Notes under the pieces: generated by a model | Database searches by the model: none | Seen by the model: only the letters and a program-made list of their open reading frames with translations | What the model was told of the DNA's origin: nothing | Translations under genes and position numbers: made by a program | Shown here: one piece after another, positions 15,014 through 22,816 of the stretch | How positions within the stretch are numbered: the first letter of the stretch is position 1 | Layout of the letters: each line of letters begins with the position of its first letter | Assembly: GCA_903928365.1 (NCBI GenBank) | Contig: CAIYQV010000244.1 | Span: 1 to 23,497 of the forward strand | DNA: 23,497 nucleotides | From: an uncultured Flavobacteriia bacterium | GTDB taxonomy: Bacteria; Bacteroidota; Bacteroidia; Flavobacteriales_D; Crocinitomicaceae | Direction: 5' to 3'

Positions 15014-16294
15014 ATGCATCAGTTTGAAAACAGCCTGGATTTTGCCCGTCAATTAGACGCTCATGATCCTCTGAAATCCTTTAGAGAGAAGTTTCATTTT
15101 CCAACATTTCACGAAAAAACCGTTCGTTATTTCACAGGAAATTCCCTTGGATTACAACCTAAAACCGTCAAAGAATACATTCTTCAGGAATTGGATGATT
15201 GGCAGAAATATGGAGTTGAAGGACATTTTTTAGCGAAAAGACCCTGGTATGCGTATCATGAAAATCTCACTGACAAGGTGGCAAAGATCGTAGGTGCAAA
15301 ACCGATTGAAGTAGTGGTTACGCACTCATTGACCACAAATCTTCATTTACTCATGGTCTCTTTTTATCAGCCTAAAGGAAAAAGAACCAAGATCTTGTGT
15401 GAGGCAAAAGCTTTTCCAAGTGACCAATATGCGTTGGAATCTCAGGTGAAGTTCCATGGTTTGAACCTTGCCGAACATCTTGTTGAAGTTGGTCCCAGAG
15501 ATGGCGAACAATTGATCCGGGAAGAGGATATTCTTTCTAAGATTGAAGAATTAGGCGATGAACTGGCTTTGGTAATGATTGGTGGTGTGAATTATTACAC
15601 CGGACAATTGTTCGATATGAAAAAAATAACCGACGCCGCACACGGTGTTGGCGCCATCGCAGGATTTGATCTTGCGCATGCTGCAGGAAACATCAATCTT
15701 CATCTCCATGATTGGGGGGTTGATTTTGCAGCTTGGTGTGGGTATAAATATTTGAATTCTTCCCCTGGTGGGGTAAGCGGGATGTTTGTACATGAGCGTC
15801 ATGCTAACAGTCCTGAACTGCCTCGATTTGCAGGTTGGTGGGGATATGATAAGTCGAAACGTTTTTTGATGGAGCCTGGCTTTATTCCGATGGAAGGAGC
15901 AGAAGGTTGGCAATTAAGTAACGCCCCTGTTTTGGGAATGGCTGCACACCTTGCTTCGGTTGAAATCTTTGATGAAGCGGGAATGGACAGGATCGGACAA
16001 AAAAGAGATCAAATGACAGCCTATCTTGAATTTGTGATCGATGATATTTCTGAAAAGAACAAGGATCGTGTTTCTTTCGAATTGATCACCCCAAGAGACA
16101 AAACAAAAAGAGGGGCTCAGTTGTCTATTATGGCAAAAGGTCAGGGAAAAGCTTTATTTGATGTACTTTCCGATCTTGGTGTAGTGGCAGATTGGCGTGA
16201 GCCGAATGTCATTCGTGTAGCGCCGGCGCCTTTATACAATTCATACGAAGATTGTTATTGGTTCGGACAGTTGCTCCAGGAAGCGATACAATAG
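15014..16294 (+). CDS. kynU: Kynureninase
   Basis: Kynureninase is a PLP enzyme that cleaves kynurenine to anthranilate, or 3-hydroxykynurenine to 3-hydroxyanthranilate, releasing alanine. The 426 residues match the family. The N-terminal FTGNSLGLQPKTV (about residues 39-51) and WQKYGVEGHF are characteristic. The PLP-binding Lys245 lies in WCGYKYLNSSPGG, preceded by GFDLAHAAGN (about 218-227), whose Asp contacts the cofactor. RFAGWWGYDKSKRF and GAEGWQLSN (near 294) belong to the substrate pocket. The ATG at 15014 is preceded by a clear promoter element and a structured leader. The 3-monooxygenase gene follows after 80 bases, which suggests 3-hydroxykynurenine as substrate and 3-hydroxyanthranilate as product. 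Tryptophan dioxygenase, formamidase and 3-hydroxyanthranilate dioxygenase genes are not in the window. Confidence 0.96.
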   Translation: MHQFENSLDFARQLDAHDPLKSFREKFHFPTFHEKTVRYFTGNSLGLQPKTVKEYILQELDDWQKYGVEGHFLAKRPWYAYHENLTDKVAKIVGAKPIEVVVTHSLTTNLHLLMVSFYQPKGKRTKILCEAKAFPSDQYALESQVKFHGLNLAEHLVEVGPRDGEQLIREEDILSKIEELGDELALVMIGGVNYYTGQLFDMKKITDAAHGVGAIAGFDLAHAAGNINLHLHDWGVDFAAWCGYKYLNSSPGGVSGMFVHERHANSPELPRFAGWWGYDKSKRFLMEPGFIPMEGAEGWQLSNAPVLGMAAHLASVEIFDEAGMDRIGQKRDQMTAYLEFVIDDISEKNKDRVSFELITPRDKTKRGAQLSIMAKGQGKALFDVLSDLGVVADWREPNVIRVAPAPLYNSYEDCYWFGQLLQEAIQ

Positions 16295-16337
16295 GATTAG
16301 GGATTTGTAATTCGGGATTTGAAGATTTGTTAATTTG
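16294..16337 (+). repeat. Degenerate GATTTG repeats between kynU and kmo
   Basis: The 80-base spacer contains GGGATTTG at 16300-16307 and 16314-16321, then GATTTG at 16324-16329 and AATTTG at 16332-16337, with starts spaced 14, 8 and 8 bases; GGATTAG at 16294-16300 may be a further worn copy. The rest of the spacer is AT-rich without a convincing promoter or terminator. Confidence 0.5.
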
Positions 16338-16374
16338 AAAATTTTCAATATTCCATAATAAACAACATTAATTA

Positions 16375-17724
16375 ATGGAGAACGAAAAACGTGTAATCAT
16401 AATTGGGGCTGGATTGGTAGGCTCTTTGTGGGCGGTGTATATGTCAAAGGCCGGATACAAAGTAACCATTTATGAGCGCCGAACAGACATGCGAAAACAG
16501 AAGATTTCCGCAGGAAAATCAATAAACCTGGCGCTTTCAAATCGCGGCTGGAAGGCATTGGATGCGGTTGGAGTTGGTGATGAGATTCGAAAGATTGCTA
16601 TACCTATGTATGGCCGAGTGATGCATGATGTCAAAGGAAATTTAACTTATCAGCCTTATGGAAAGGAAGGCCAGGCAATTTTTTCTGTTTCGCGTGGGAT
16701 CATTAACATGACCATGATGGACATTGCTGAAAAGTATGGAAATGCTGACATCCACTTTTCTCATGATTGCCGTAGAGCCGATCTGAAGAATGGGATTGTG
16801 TACATGACAAATACTTTAACAGGTGAAACTTTCGAAGACAAGGCAGATTTGATCTTCGCAGCGGATGGGGCATTCTCTGCTGTGCGTTATGGGTCTATGC
16901 AAAAGTTGGATCGATTCAACTATAGTCAGAATTACATTGCAGATGGATACCGTGAGATCCTTCTTCCCGCCAACCCGGATGGAACACATAGATTTGAGAA
17001 GAATGTACTGCATATTTGGCCAAGAGGCAGATTCATGCTGATTGGCTTACCAAATGAAGATGGTTCTTATACGTGTACTTTATTTATGCCTCATGAGAAT
17101 GACCAGTATTCTTTTGACAAATTGAAAACCAAGGAAGATGTCAATAATTTCTTCCAGACATTATTCCCGGATTTTTACGAATTGATGCCTGATGTGGCTG
17201 ATTCATGGGAGGATCATCCACTTTCTTCCCTGGCGATCGTTCGTTGTCACCCTTGGACTGCAGGAAAAGTGGCGCTATTAGGAGATTCCGCTCACGCAAC
17301 CGTACCTTTTTATGGGCAGGGAATGAATGCAGGATTTGAGGATTGCACGGTGATGTGGGAACTGATGCAGAAATATGGGGAAGATTGGGAAAAGATCTTC
17401 AGTGAATACAATGTCGTAAGAAAACCGGATGGAGACGCACTTCAGGACCTTTCGGTTGACAATTATTACGAAATGCGGGATCACGTTGGCGATCCATCAT
17501 TCCTCTTGAGGAAAAAGATAGAGGCACGTTTTAGTGAATTGTATCCGGAAAAATGGACTGCTTTGTATTCCTTGGTGGCCTTCAGTGATACCCCATACAG
17601 TGTTGCCTACCAGAAAGGTCAAGTTCAGAATAAAATCATGGATCAGATAATGGCGATGCCTGACATCGAATCCAAGTGGGATTCCGAAGAAGTGATGGAG
17701 AAGATCCGCACTTTGTGTAACTGA
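16375..17724 (+). CDS. kmo: Kynurenine 3-monooxygenase
   Basis: This FAD- and NADPH-dependent hydroxylase turns kynurenine into 3-hydroxykynurenine. The 449 residues match the family. The dinucleotide-binding motif GAGLVG (residues 11-16) is followed by YERRTDMR and the KMO-specific GKSINLALSNRGW near residue 45. DLIFAADGAFSAVR (about 158-171) is the DG motif, and LLGDSAHATVPFYGQGMNAG (from about 301) is the second FAD-binding motif with the family's PFYGQGMN. GFEDC and YYEMRDHVGD are also typical. Family members often have a C-terminal membrane-associating region; here the last residues are not strongly hydrophobic. With kynU it makes 3-hydroxyanthranilate, the precursor of quinolinate and NAD. 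A predicted outer-membrane protein gene follows after 25 bases, so the operon probably continues. Confidence 0.96.
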   Translation: MENEKRVIIIGAGLVGSLWAVYMSKAGYKVTIYERRTDMRKQKISAGKSINLALSNRGWKALDAVGVGDEIRKIAIPMYGRVMHDVKGNLTYQPYGKEGQAIFSVSRGIINMTMMDIAEKYGNADIHFSHDCRRADLKNGIVYMTNTLTGETFEDKADLIFAADGAFSAVRYGSMQKLDRFNYSQNYIADGYREILLPANPDGTHRFEKNVLHIWPRGRFMLIGLPNEDGSYTCTLFMPHENDQYSFDKLKTKEDVNNFFQTLFPDFYELMPDVADSWEDHPLSSLAIVRCHPWTAGKVALLGDSAHATVPFYGQGMNAGFEDCTVMWELMQKYGEDWEKIFSEYNVVRKPDGDALQDLSVDNYYEMRDHVGDPSFLLRKKIEARFSELYPEKWTALYSLVAFSDTPYSVAYQKGQVQNKIMDQIMAMPDIESKWDSEEVMEKIRTLCN

Positions 17725-17749
17725 TTACGCTATTTTGTATTTTAGAGGC

Positions 17750-18631
17750 ATGAATCGATTGCTCATTTTTGTTTGCCTCATTGTATTTACAGGGTCTGTT
17801 TATTCCCAGCGCGATCTGACTCCAGGCGGACGCAGAAGTTCTTATTTCGGTAAGGCGGATTACAAGGACTACCGTTTTTATGGCCTACAGTTTTCGGCCG
17901 GACCCACATTCATGAAAACGAGAACGGAAAATCCGGAGATAAGTTTAATTGCCAATGGAAGACCTGCGAGTTATATTATCGATCCTTCTGGAAAAGTTGG
18001 TTTTTTTGCCGAAGTTGGATTAGCTCATTTTACACAACGCAGATCGAAATTGGCGCAAGCCTGGAAGAAAGTGTTTATCTCATACTATGATTATGGTCTT
18101 GGATTTAAAATGTTCAATGGCGCTGAGAAGATGGATCTAACCATACAGAATCCCGGAAACACGCAATCAACCTCATCAGCAAATAGTTCGTTCAAGAACG
18201 GCTACTTGTATGGAAGATTCTCCATTCACAAGAATTTTTACATCGGCAAGAAATACTTCATCGATAATGGTTTGGGAGCGAATGTGGATTATCGTCTTCT
18301 TGAAACTAACACGAGTTACGGATTGTCTCAATTTGGGTTAACCAATGATTACAATCATCCAAAATTGGTTGCCCAACTGAATTACGACCTCGGATTTGGT
18401 ATTAAGCTGAGTCGCCGCAGTTTTCTTATACCTGGAGTGCATTTACCAATCATGAGTTTTTACGAATGGAGGGGCGGTTGTGCAGCACTGAAATGGTTTG
18501 ATTCCAACTACCTTCCAATCATGGCGAAAGTGAAACTGATCTACCTTTTTGAGAAAAAAGTGAAGGGATGCAACACACCTGGTTCAGAGGATGACCGCAA
18601 GCGAAACGAAGAATATCTGCAAAACAATTAA
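17750..18631 (+). CDS. Predicted outer-membrane beta-barrel protein
   Basis: The 293-residue product starts with a signal peptide (MNRLLIFVCLIVFTGSVYSQ). The mature part alternates polar and hydrophobic residues with many aromatic and glycine residues, for example YGLQFSAGPTFMK, YYDYGLGFKMF, GYLYGRFSIHKNFYIG and LNYDLGFGIKLSRRSFLIPG. This is the pattern of short amphipathic strands of an outer-membrane barrel, perhaps eight to ten strands. I do not recognise a specific family and no ligand can be assigned. The frame extends five codons upstream to a TTG, but the ATG at 17750 puts the signal peptide first. It follows kmo by 25 bases and its stop shares one base with the next start codon (TAATG), so it is probably cotranscribed with the kynurenine genes, though a functional tie is unproven. 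Confidence 0.75.
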   Translation: MNRLLIFVCLIVFTGSVYSQRDLTPGGRRSSYFGKADYKDYRFYGLQFSAGPTFMKTRTENPEISLIANGRPASYIIDPSGKVGFFAEVGLAHFTQRRSKLAQAWKKVFISYYDYGLGFKMFNGAEKMDLTIQNPGNTQSTSSANSSFKNGYLYGRFSIHKNFYIGKKYFIDNGLGANVDYRLLETNTSYGLSQFGLTNDYNHPKLVAQLNYDLGFGIKLSRRSFLIPGVHLPIMSFYEWRGGCAALKWFDSNYLPIMAKVKLIYLFEKKVKGCNTPGSEDDRKRNEEYLQNN

Positions 18632-18978
18632 TGAAAAAGATCTATTATCTGAGTTCATGTGATACGAATCGTCGTATCCTCAAGGAACTCGCTCCCGGAC
18701 CGGATGTCGAATTGCAGGATATCAAAGCAAATAACATTGATGCCTCCACACTGGATTGGATTAAGGAAAAGGCCGGAAGCTACGAGGCGCTCTTCTCAAA
18801 AAAAGCCATCAAATACAGAAGTTTAGGTTTAAACGAGCAAAATCTTTCAGAACAGGATTACCGACGATTATTATTAGAAGAATATACCTTTTTGAAACGA
18901 CCGTTCATTATTGTGGATGAGGAGGTTTTTGTGGGCAACGACAAAAAGACCATCGCCGCCGCATCCCAATTCGTTTAA
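18631..18978 (+). CDS. ArsC/Spx-fold small protein, probably not an arsenate reductase
   Basis: This 115-residue cytoplasmic protein has the length and order of the ArsC/Spx/YffB thioredoxin-fold family. The single cysteine, Cys10 in YYLSSCDTNRR, sits where the catalytic cysteine lies, and LKRPFIIVDEEVFVG (from residue 88) matches the cis-proline loop with Arg90 in the place of ArsC Arg94. By eye, the positions of ArsC Arg60 and Arg107 appear to be Lys (FSKKAIKYR) and a non-arginine (VGNDKKTI), so oxyanion binding as in arsenate reductase is doubtful. There is no CxxC as in redox-sensing Spx. A glutathione- or thiol-linked reductase or an RNA-polymerase-binding role are both open. Its ATG overlaps the stop of the barrel gene by one base and the EamA gene begins eight bases later. 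Confidence 0.8.
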   Translation: MKKIYYLSSCDTNRRILKELAPGPDVELQDIKANNIDASTLDWIKEKAGSYEALFSKKAIKYRSLGLNEQNLSEQDYRRLLLEEYTFLKRPFIIVDEEVFVGNDKKTIAAASQFV

Positions 18979-18986
18979 TAATCCAG

Positions 18987-19904
18987 GTGTTTAAATCCAG
19001 GCATCTTCCCGCCCATCTGGCCCTCTTTTTTGTAAATGCCCTTTACGGAGCAAATCATGTATTGGCGAAAGGCGTAATGCCAAGGTACTTGTCGCCCAAT
19101 GTCTTTATCCTTTTCCGTATTGCAGGAGCGACCCTATTGTTCTGGATCGTTAAATCGATTGTTGCGCGTAAAGAGAAAGTGGAACGAAAGGACCTGGCTA
19201 AGATCGCATTGTGTGCTTTGTTTGGGGTAACCATGAATCAGTTGTTCTTTTTTCACGGACTTAATCTATCGTCATCCATCAATTCTGGAATTTACATGTC
19301 GGTGAATCCCATCATTGTGGTTATTTTGTCGATGTTTATCCTTCGTGAGCGCATTAGCTTTTTGCGTGGTTTCGGTGTCGTTCTGGGAACAGTTGCCACC
19401 ATTTTGCTCACACTTACGGCAAGCACGGGCAAAGGCGATTCCTCTTTGGGCGACTTGTTTCTCTTTATAAATGCAGTAAGTTACGCCATCTATCTGGTGA
19501 TGGCCAAGCCCATCATGAGCAAGTATAGTCCTCTGACTGTGATCACGTGGGTGTTTACATTTGGATTAGTATATGTATTGATTTTCCCGCCTACATTGAT
19601 GGACCTCGCTCAAGCTCAATTGGAGGTGATACCAGCCGATGCCTGGGGTAAAATTACTTATGTGATTGTAGGTGTAACATTCATGACCTATTTACTTACC
19701 ATGTATGGGTTGAAATACCTCTCACCAGCTACGTCAAGTGTCTACATCTACTTTCAACCGATCTTAGTGATCACTTTTGCCTACTTATTCCTCGCGTTGG
19801 GGGTAGCCGACGATTACACTCAAACCATCACCTGGCCCAAGCTGGGATATATGTTGCTCATTTTTCTGGCGGTCTACCTCACTGCAAAAACCGATCGCTC
19901 CTGA
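18987..19904 (+). CDS. EamA/DMT-family transporter
   Basis: This 305-residue protein has about ten hydrophobic segments arranged as two five-helix EamA repeats, the layout of drug/metabolite-type exporters in the inner membrane. Visible family features are NALYGANHVLAKGVMP near the N terminus, FRIAGATLLFW, the end of repeat one with INSGIYMSVNPIIVVILSM and LRERISFLRGFGVVLG (about 122-137), and in repeat two YAIYLVMAKPIM and PATSSVYIYFQPILVI. The start is the GTG at 18987, eight bases after the preceding stop; no ATG fits before the first helix. The substrate is unknown; family members export amino acids, purines or metabolites, and a link to tryptophan or kynurenine is only suggested by position. 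Its TGA directly abuts the stop of the convergent protease gene. Confidence 0.88.
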   Translation: MFKSRHLPAHLALFFVNALYGANHVLAKGVMPRYLSPNVFILFRIAGATLLFWIVKSIVARKEKVERKDLAKIALCALFGVTMNQLFFFHGLNLSSSINSGIYMSVNPIIVVILSMFILRERISFLRGFGVVLGTVATILLTLTASTGKGDSSLGDLFLFINAVSYAIYLVMAKPIMSKYSPLTVITWVFTFGLVYVLIFPPTLMDLAQAQLEVIPADAWGKITYVIVGVTFMTYLLTMYGLKYLSPATSSVYIYFQPILVITFAYLFLALGVADDYTQTITWPKLGYMLLIFLAVYLTAKTDRS

Positions 19905-21497
19905 TTAGTGGTTAAGGTACTTGAATGCTTTTTCGAACTCGTTGTCGGTGGAATTGAAAACCTGGTAGAATCCTTCCTCCATCCAAAGTTGTCTGGCAAT
20001 CTCTGCTTTCAAGGTTTCGGCGATCAATCGTTTACTGTGTTTCAGTTCGGCTGAATTTCGTTTGATCTTCATTTCTTTCTCAGCAAATTTTGCGAAACGT
20101 TCCACGAGTTGGTCGTCCACCTTGAAGTTGCTCGAAAAGACTTTCGGATCCTTCCATTGCATGCGCTTGTTCTGAACAAAATCAAATGCAAATCCGCTGA
20201 ATGCCTGTGAATAACGCAACTCTGTAAAATAGAGGCTTGATCCCGAGGAATCGAAAGGCACAAAGATATCGGGCATGATTCCGCCTCCGCCATAAACAAT
20301 CTTACCTTTTGTTGTTTTGAATTTCAATGAATCAACGAAAACACTGCTGTCTGGCGTATACAATTCTCCATTATCGTAACGTTCAATCTGGTCTTCCATG
20401 TATTTTTCATACCCATCCTTATAAGGTTTCTGAATACAGCGACCGGTAGGAGTGTAATAGCGAGAAACAGTTAATCGAAGATCGCTTCCATCGCGTAAAC
20501 GAATGTCTTCTTGTACCAAACCTTTTCCAAAGGACCTTCTTCCGATAATGGTGCCCCGATCATTGTCCTGAAGTGCGCCAGCCAAGATCTCACTGGCAGA
20601 AGCTGAACTGGAATTGATCAAAACTGCAACTTGTGTTTTCTCGAGGATGCCCGTGGATGTGGATCGATATGTGTAAGAACCGGTGTGTTCGCCTTTTGTT
20701 TTTACGATCGCTAAACCTTTTGGAAGGAATTCGTCTGCAAGCGCAATAGCCGATTGAAGTACTCCTCCCCCGTTGCTGCGAAGGTCCAGAATTAATTTGG
20801 TCATTCCTTTTTGCTTCAGCCAACCTGCTGCCATTCTGAATTCGTCCGGTGTAGTCAAGGAAAACTCATCGACTTTGATGTATCCGGTTGAACCATTCAC
20901 CATGTATGCCGCGACAACGGATTCAATGGGGATCGCTCCACGTATGATGCGTTTTCTGATGGTTTTCTTTCCGCGAAGTAATTCAACGCTTACTGGAGTT
21001 TGTTCCTTTCCTTTGAGCATTGACATGACCTTCTCATTTGAAATGGTTTTACCAGTCATTTTTTTACCGTCGACTTGTAGGATCTTATCTCCTGCTCTTA
21101 CACCTGCTCTTTGGGAAGGAGAACTGGAAATCACATTGGTCACGCAGATAGTATCCCTCAAGATCATAAAGCGAACCCCGACTCCACCAAATTGGCCCTG
21201 AATGCTTTCGTTCATCGATTGCATATCTCTGGCGGCAATGTAATTACTGTGAGGATCGAGATCATGCAGCATGTCTGATATGGTTAGCTCGAACAGCGCT
21301 TCGCCATTAACCGTATCTACGTATTTTTTGTCAAGGATCTCAATGATATCTTGCAGTTTCTGGTACTTCTCCTGACCCTGACTTCCAAGAGCACCGCTCA
21401 TTTGAGGGGTCATTACATGGCCAATCCATAATCCGAGTGCTAAAAACCCAGAAAGCAGTATAGGAAGGATATATTTTTTATCAGAAGGAATCATCAT
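19905..21497 (-). CDS. C-terminal processing protease, S41 family
   Basis: This 530-residue serine protease has one N-terminal membrane segment (about residues 9-28), so it should be anchored with its body in the periplasm. A CTP N-terminal helical region (about 42-100, with LHDLDPHSNYI) precedes a PDZ domain (about 103-185, FGGVGVRF to AGVRAGDKILQVDG). The catalytic core has LILDLRSNGGGVLQSA (from about 235), the nucleophile Ser300 in NSSSASASEILAGALQDN and the general-base Lys325 in RSFGKGLVQ; the Ser-to-Lys spacing of 25 equals that of E. coli Prc. Such proteases trim or degrade periplasmic proteins tail-first. The start is one of two adjacent ATGs (21497 or 21494), overlapping the dCMP deaminase gene by 17 or 14 bases, so the two are translationally linked. 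Confidence 0.95.
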   Translation of the reverse strand: MMIPSDKKYILPILLSGFLALGLWIGHVMTPQMSGALGSQGQEKYQKLQDIIEILDKKYVDTVNGEALFELTISDMLHDLDPHSNYIAARDMQSMNESIQGQFGGVGVRFMILRDTICVTNVISSSPSQRAGVRAGDKILQVDGKKMTGKTISNEKVMSMLKGKEQTPVSVELLRGKKTIRKRIIRGAIPIESVVAAYMVNGSTGYIKVDEFSLTTPDEFRMAAGWLKQKGMTKLILDLRSNGGGVLQSAIALADEFLPKGLAIVKTKGEHTGSYTYRSTSTGILEKTQVAVLINSSSASASEILAGALQDNDRGTIIGRRSFGKGLVQEDIRLRDGSDLRLTVSRYYTPTGRCIQKPYKDGYEKYMEDQIERYDNGELYTPDSSVFVDSLKFKTTKGKIVYGGGGIMPDIFVPFDSSGSSLYFTELRYSQAFSGFAFDFVQNKRMQWKDPKVFSSNFKVDDQLVERFAKFAEKEMKIKRNSAELKHSKRLIAETLKAEIARQLWMEEGFYQVFNSTDNEFEKAFKYLNH

Positions 21498-21930
21498 CCA
21501 GATTTTCGATTTGAAATACGTCTACACCGGCACTTTTCAAAAATGTGATCCCTTCGGCATCCTTGTATGAATCTTTGAAAACAACCCTCGTTATTCCGGC
21601 CTGTAAGATCAGTTTGCTGCAATCTTTACACGGAGACAAGGTGAGATACAGGGTGGCTCCCTTGGAGTTATTGGTCGATTTGGACACCTTAAGAATGGCA
21701 TTGGCCTCGGCATGTAGTACGTACCAGTGCGTTTCTCCGATCTCATTTTCACAGCAATTATCAAATCCTGCAGGGGTTCCATTGTATCCATCTGAAATGA
21801 TCATGGAGTCCTTCACGATCAGTGCTCCGACTTGTTTGCGATTGCAATGTGAAAGTTTAGACCATGACTGTGCCATTTTCAGGTAAGCCTTGTCGTAACG
21901 AAGTTGTTTTAAGTGTTCTTTTCCGTCCAT
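21481..21930 (-). CDS. comEB: Deoxycytidylate (dCMP) deaminase
   Basis: This 149-residue cytoplasmic zinc enzyme deaminates dCMP to dUMP, feeding thymidylate synthesis. The zinc and proton-shuttle motif HAEANAIL (His73, Glu75) and the paired-cysteine motif SPCKDC (Cys101, Cys104) are intact. SDGYNGTPAGFDNC (residues 47-59) is the signature of dCMP deaminases and of the ComEB group, separating it from cytidine and tRNA adenosine deaminases. In the N-terminal part, WSKLSHCNRKQVGALIV is also typical. It begins 20 bases after the response-regulator stop and overlaps the following protease gene, so all three are likely one transcript. No competence genes are nearby, so the ComE name only marks the family. 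Confidence 0.95.
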   Translation of the reverse strand: MDGKEHLKQLRYDKAYLKMAQSWSKLSHCNRKQVGALIVKDSMIISDGYNGTPAGFDNCCENEIGETHWYVLHAEANAILKVSKSTNNSKGATLYLTLSPCKDCSKLILQAGITRVVFKDSYKDAEGITFLKSAGVDVFQIENLDDDSF

Positions 21931-21950
21931 GTGTAAGGATGCAAAAGTAG

Positions 21951-22646
21951 TTAATTCCGTGTGAAGCGGTAACCAACCGACCTGATCGAATGGAAATACT
22001 TCGGGTTCTTTGGATCCTCTTCGAATAACTTTCGGAAATGTAGAATGAAGTTGTCAATAGTTCGTGATGTTGGAAACACATCTTTTCCCCAAACATTGTC
22101 CAGTATTTCATCCCGCGAAACAACTTTATCCTCATTTTCCAGGAAAAAACGCAAGAGATCAACTTCTTTTTTAGAGAGGGACTCCGATTCATGTGTCGCA
22201 GTATCCAAAACCGTATAGGTTTCAAAATTCAGCACCTTATGTCCTAATATCAGTTCGTGAAAGGTTTGTTTTTGCGCCAGTCGCGCCGGCTCCGTTAGAA
22301 CTCTTACACGAAGCAACATTTCCTCCAGATCGAAGGGCTTTCCTAGGTAATCATTTCCTCCTTTTTTGAGGCCTTCGATCTTATCCGTTGTGGTACCTTT
22401 TGCGGACAGAAAAAGGACAGGTACAGCACTCGATTTACGAATGGCTTCACAGATCTCAAGTCCGCTGTGATTAGGCAGCATCACATCAAGGATCACCAGG
22501 TCGGCAGTCCCTAGTTCTGAAAGTTGGTTCATCGCAGTAAGTCCATCCGAAAGACAGGTCACTTCATACCCGTCCAGTTCCAAATTCATCTGCACCATCT
22601 CTCTGAGGCTGGGTTCATCTTCCACAACATAGATCCTGATCGCCAT
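21951..22646 (-). CDS. OmpR/PhoB-type response regulator
   Basis: This 231-residue DNA-binding regulator has a receiver domain (about 1-120) and a winged-helix output domain (about 128-231). Receiver residues are complete: the acidic pair Glu9/Asp10 in YVVEDEP, the phospho-acceptor Asp54 in VILDVMLPNHSG, Ser81 and Lys103 in YLGKPFDLEE. The output domain shows LSKKEVDLLRFFLENE, the recognition-helix region SRTIDNFILHFRKLFE and the C-terminal wing VGYRFTR. No histidine kinase gene is adjacent in the window; upstream is divergent purH and downstream are dCMP deaminase and an S41 protease. A -7 element lies 13 bases before the ATG. The signal and target genes cannot be told from the sequence. Confidence 0.95.
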   Translation of the reverse strand: MAIRIYVVEDEPSLREMVQMNLELDGYEVTCLSDGLTAMNQLSELGTADLVILDVMLPNHSGLEICEAIRKSSAVPVLFLSAKGTTTDKIEGLKKGGNDYLGKPFDLEEMLLRVRVLTEPARLAQKQTFHELILGHKVLNFETYTVLDTATHESESLSKKEVDLLRFFLENEDKVVSRDEILDNVWGKDVFPTSRTIDNFILHFRKLFEEDPKNPKYFHSIRSVGYRFTRN

Positions 22647-22659
22647 TTTTCTTTTTATT

Positions 22660-22667
22660 CAAACGTA
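22660..22667 (-). promoter_or_regulatory. Possible -7 element of the response-regulator gene
   Basis: TACGTTTG on the minus strand matches TAnnTTTG at all fixed positions and lies 13 bases before the response-regulator ATG. No good TTTG is found 19 bases upstream of it. Confidence 0.45.
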
Positions 22668-22786
22668 AAGCTACAAAATCATTGTCGGTTGTGTATAGAA
22701 CAAGCGTCTCAACATAGAAAATTTGACCCAACGGAAAATCTTGCGAATATTTTAAAATACATCCCTTCTGATCGGGCTTTTTCACC

Positions 22787-22794
22787 TAATTTTG
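22787..22794 (+). promoter_or_regulatory. purH promoter -7 element
   Basis: TAATTTTG matches TAnnTTTG at all fixed positions and lies 22 bases before the purH ATG. The region 22766-22770 (TTCTG) is a weak candidate for the -33 element. I see no purine riboswitch or other structure in the 170-base gap shared with the divergent response-regulator gene. Confidence 0.6.
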
Positions 22795-22816
22795 CACTTT
22801 CTTTTTCGAAACTGTT

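Noticed and set aside
18631..18978. Plain label of arsenate reductase
   Set aside because: Two of the three oxyanion-binding arginines appear missing and no arsenic genes are nearby, so only the fold family is claimed.
20773..21201. 142-codon plus-strand open frame inside the S41 protease gene
   Set aside because: It is antisense to the PDZ and catalytic regions, which are clearly coding; no motif or promoter supports it.
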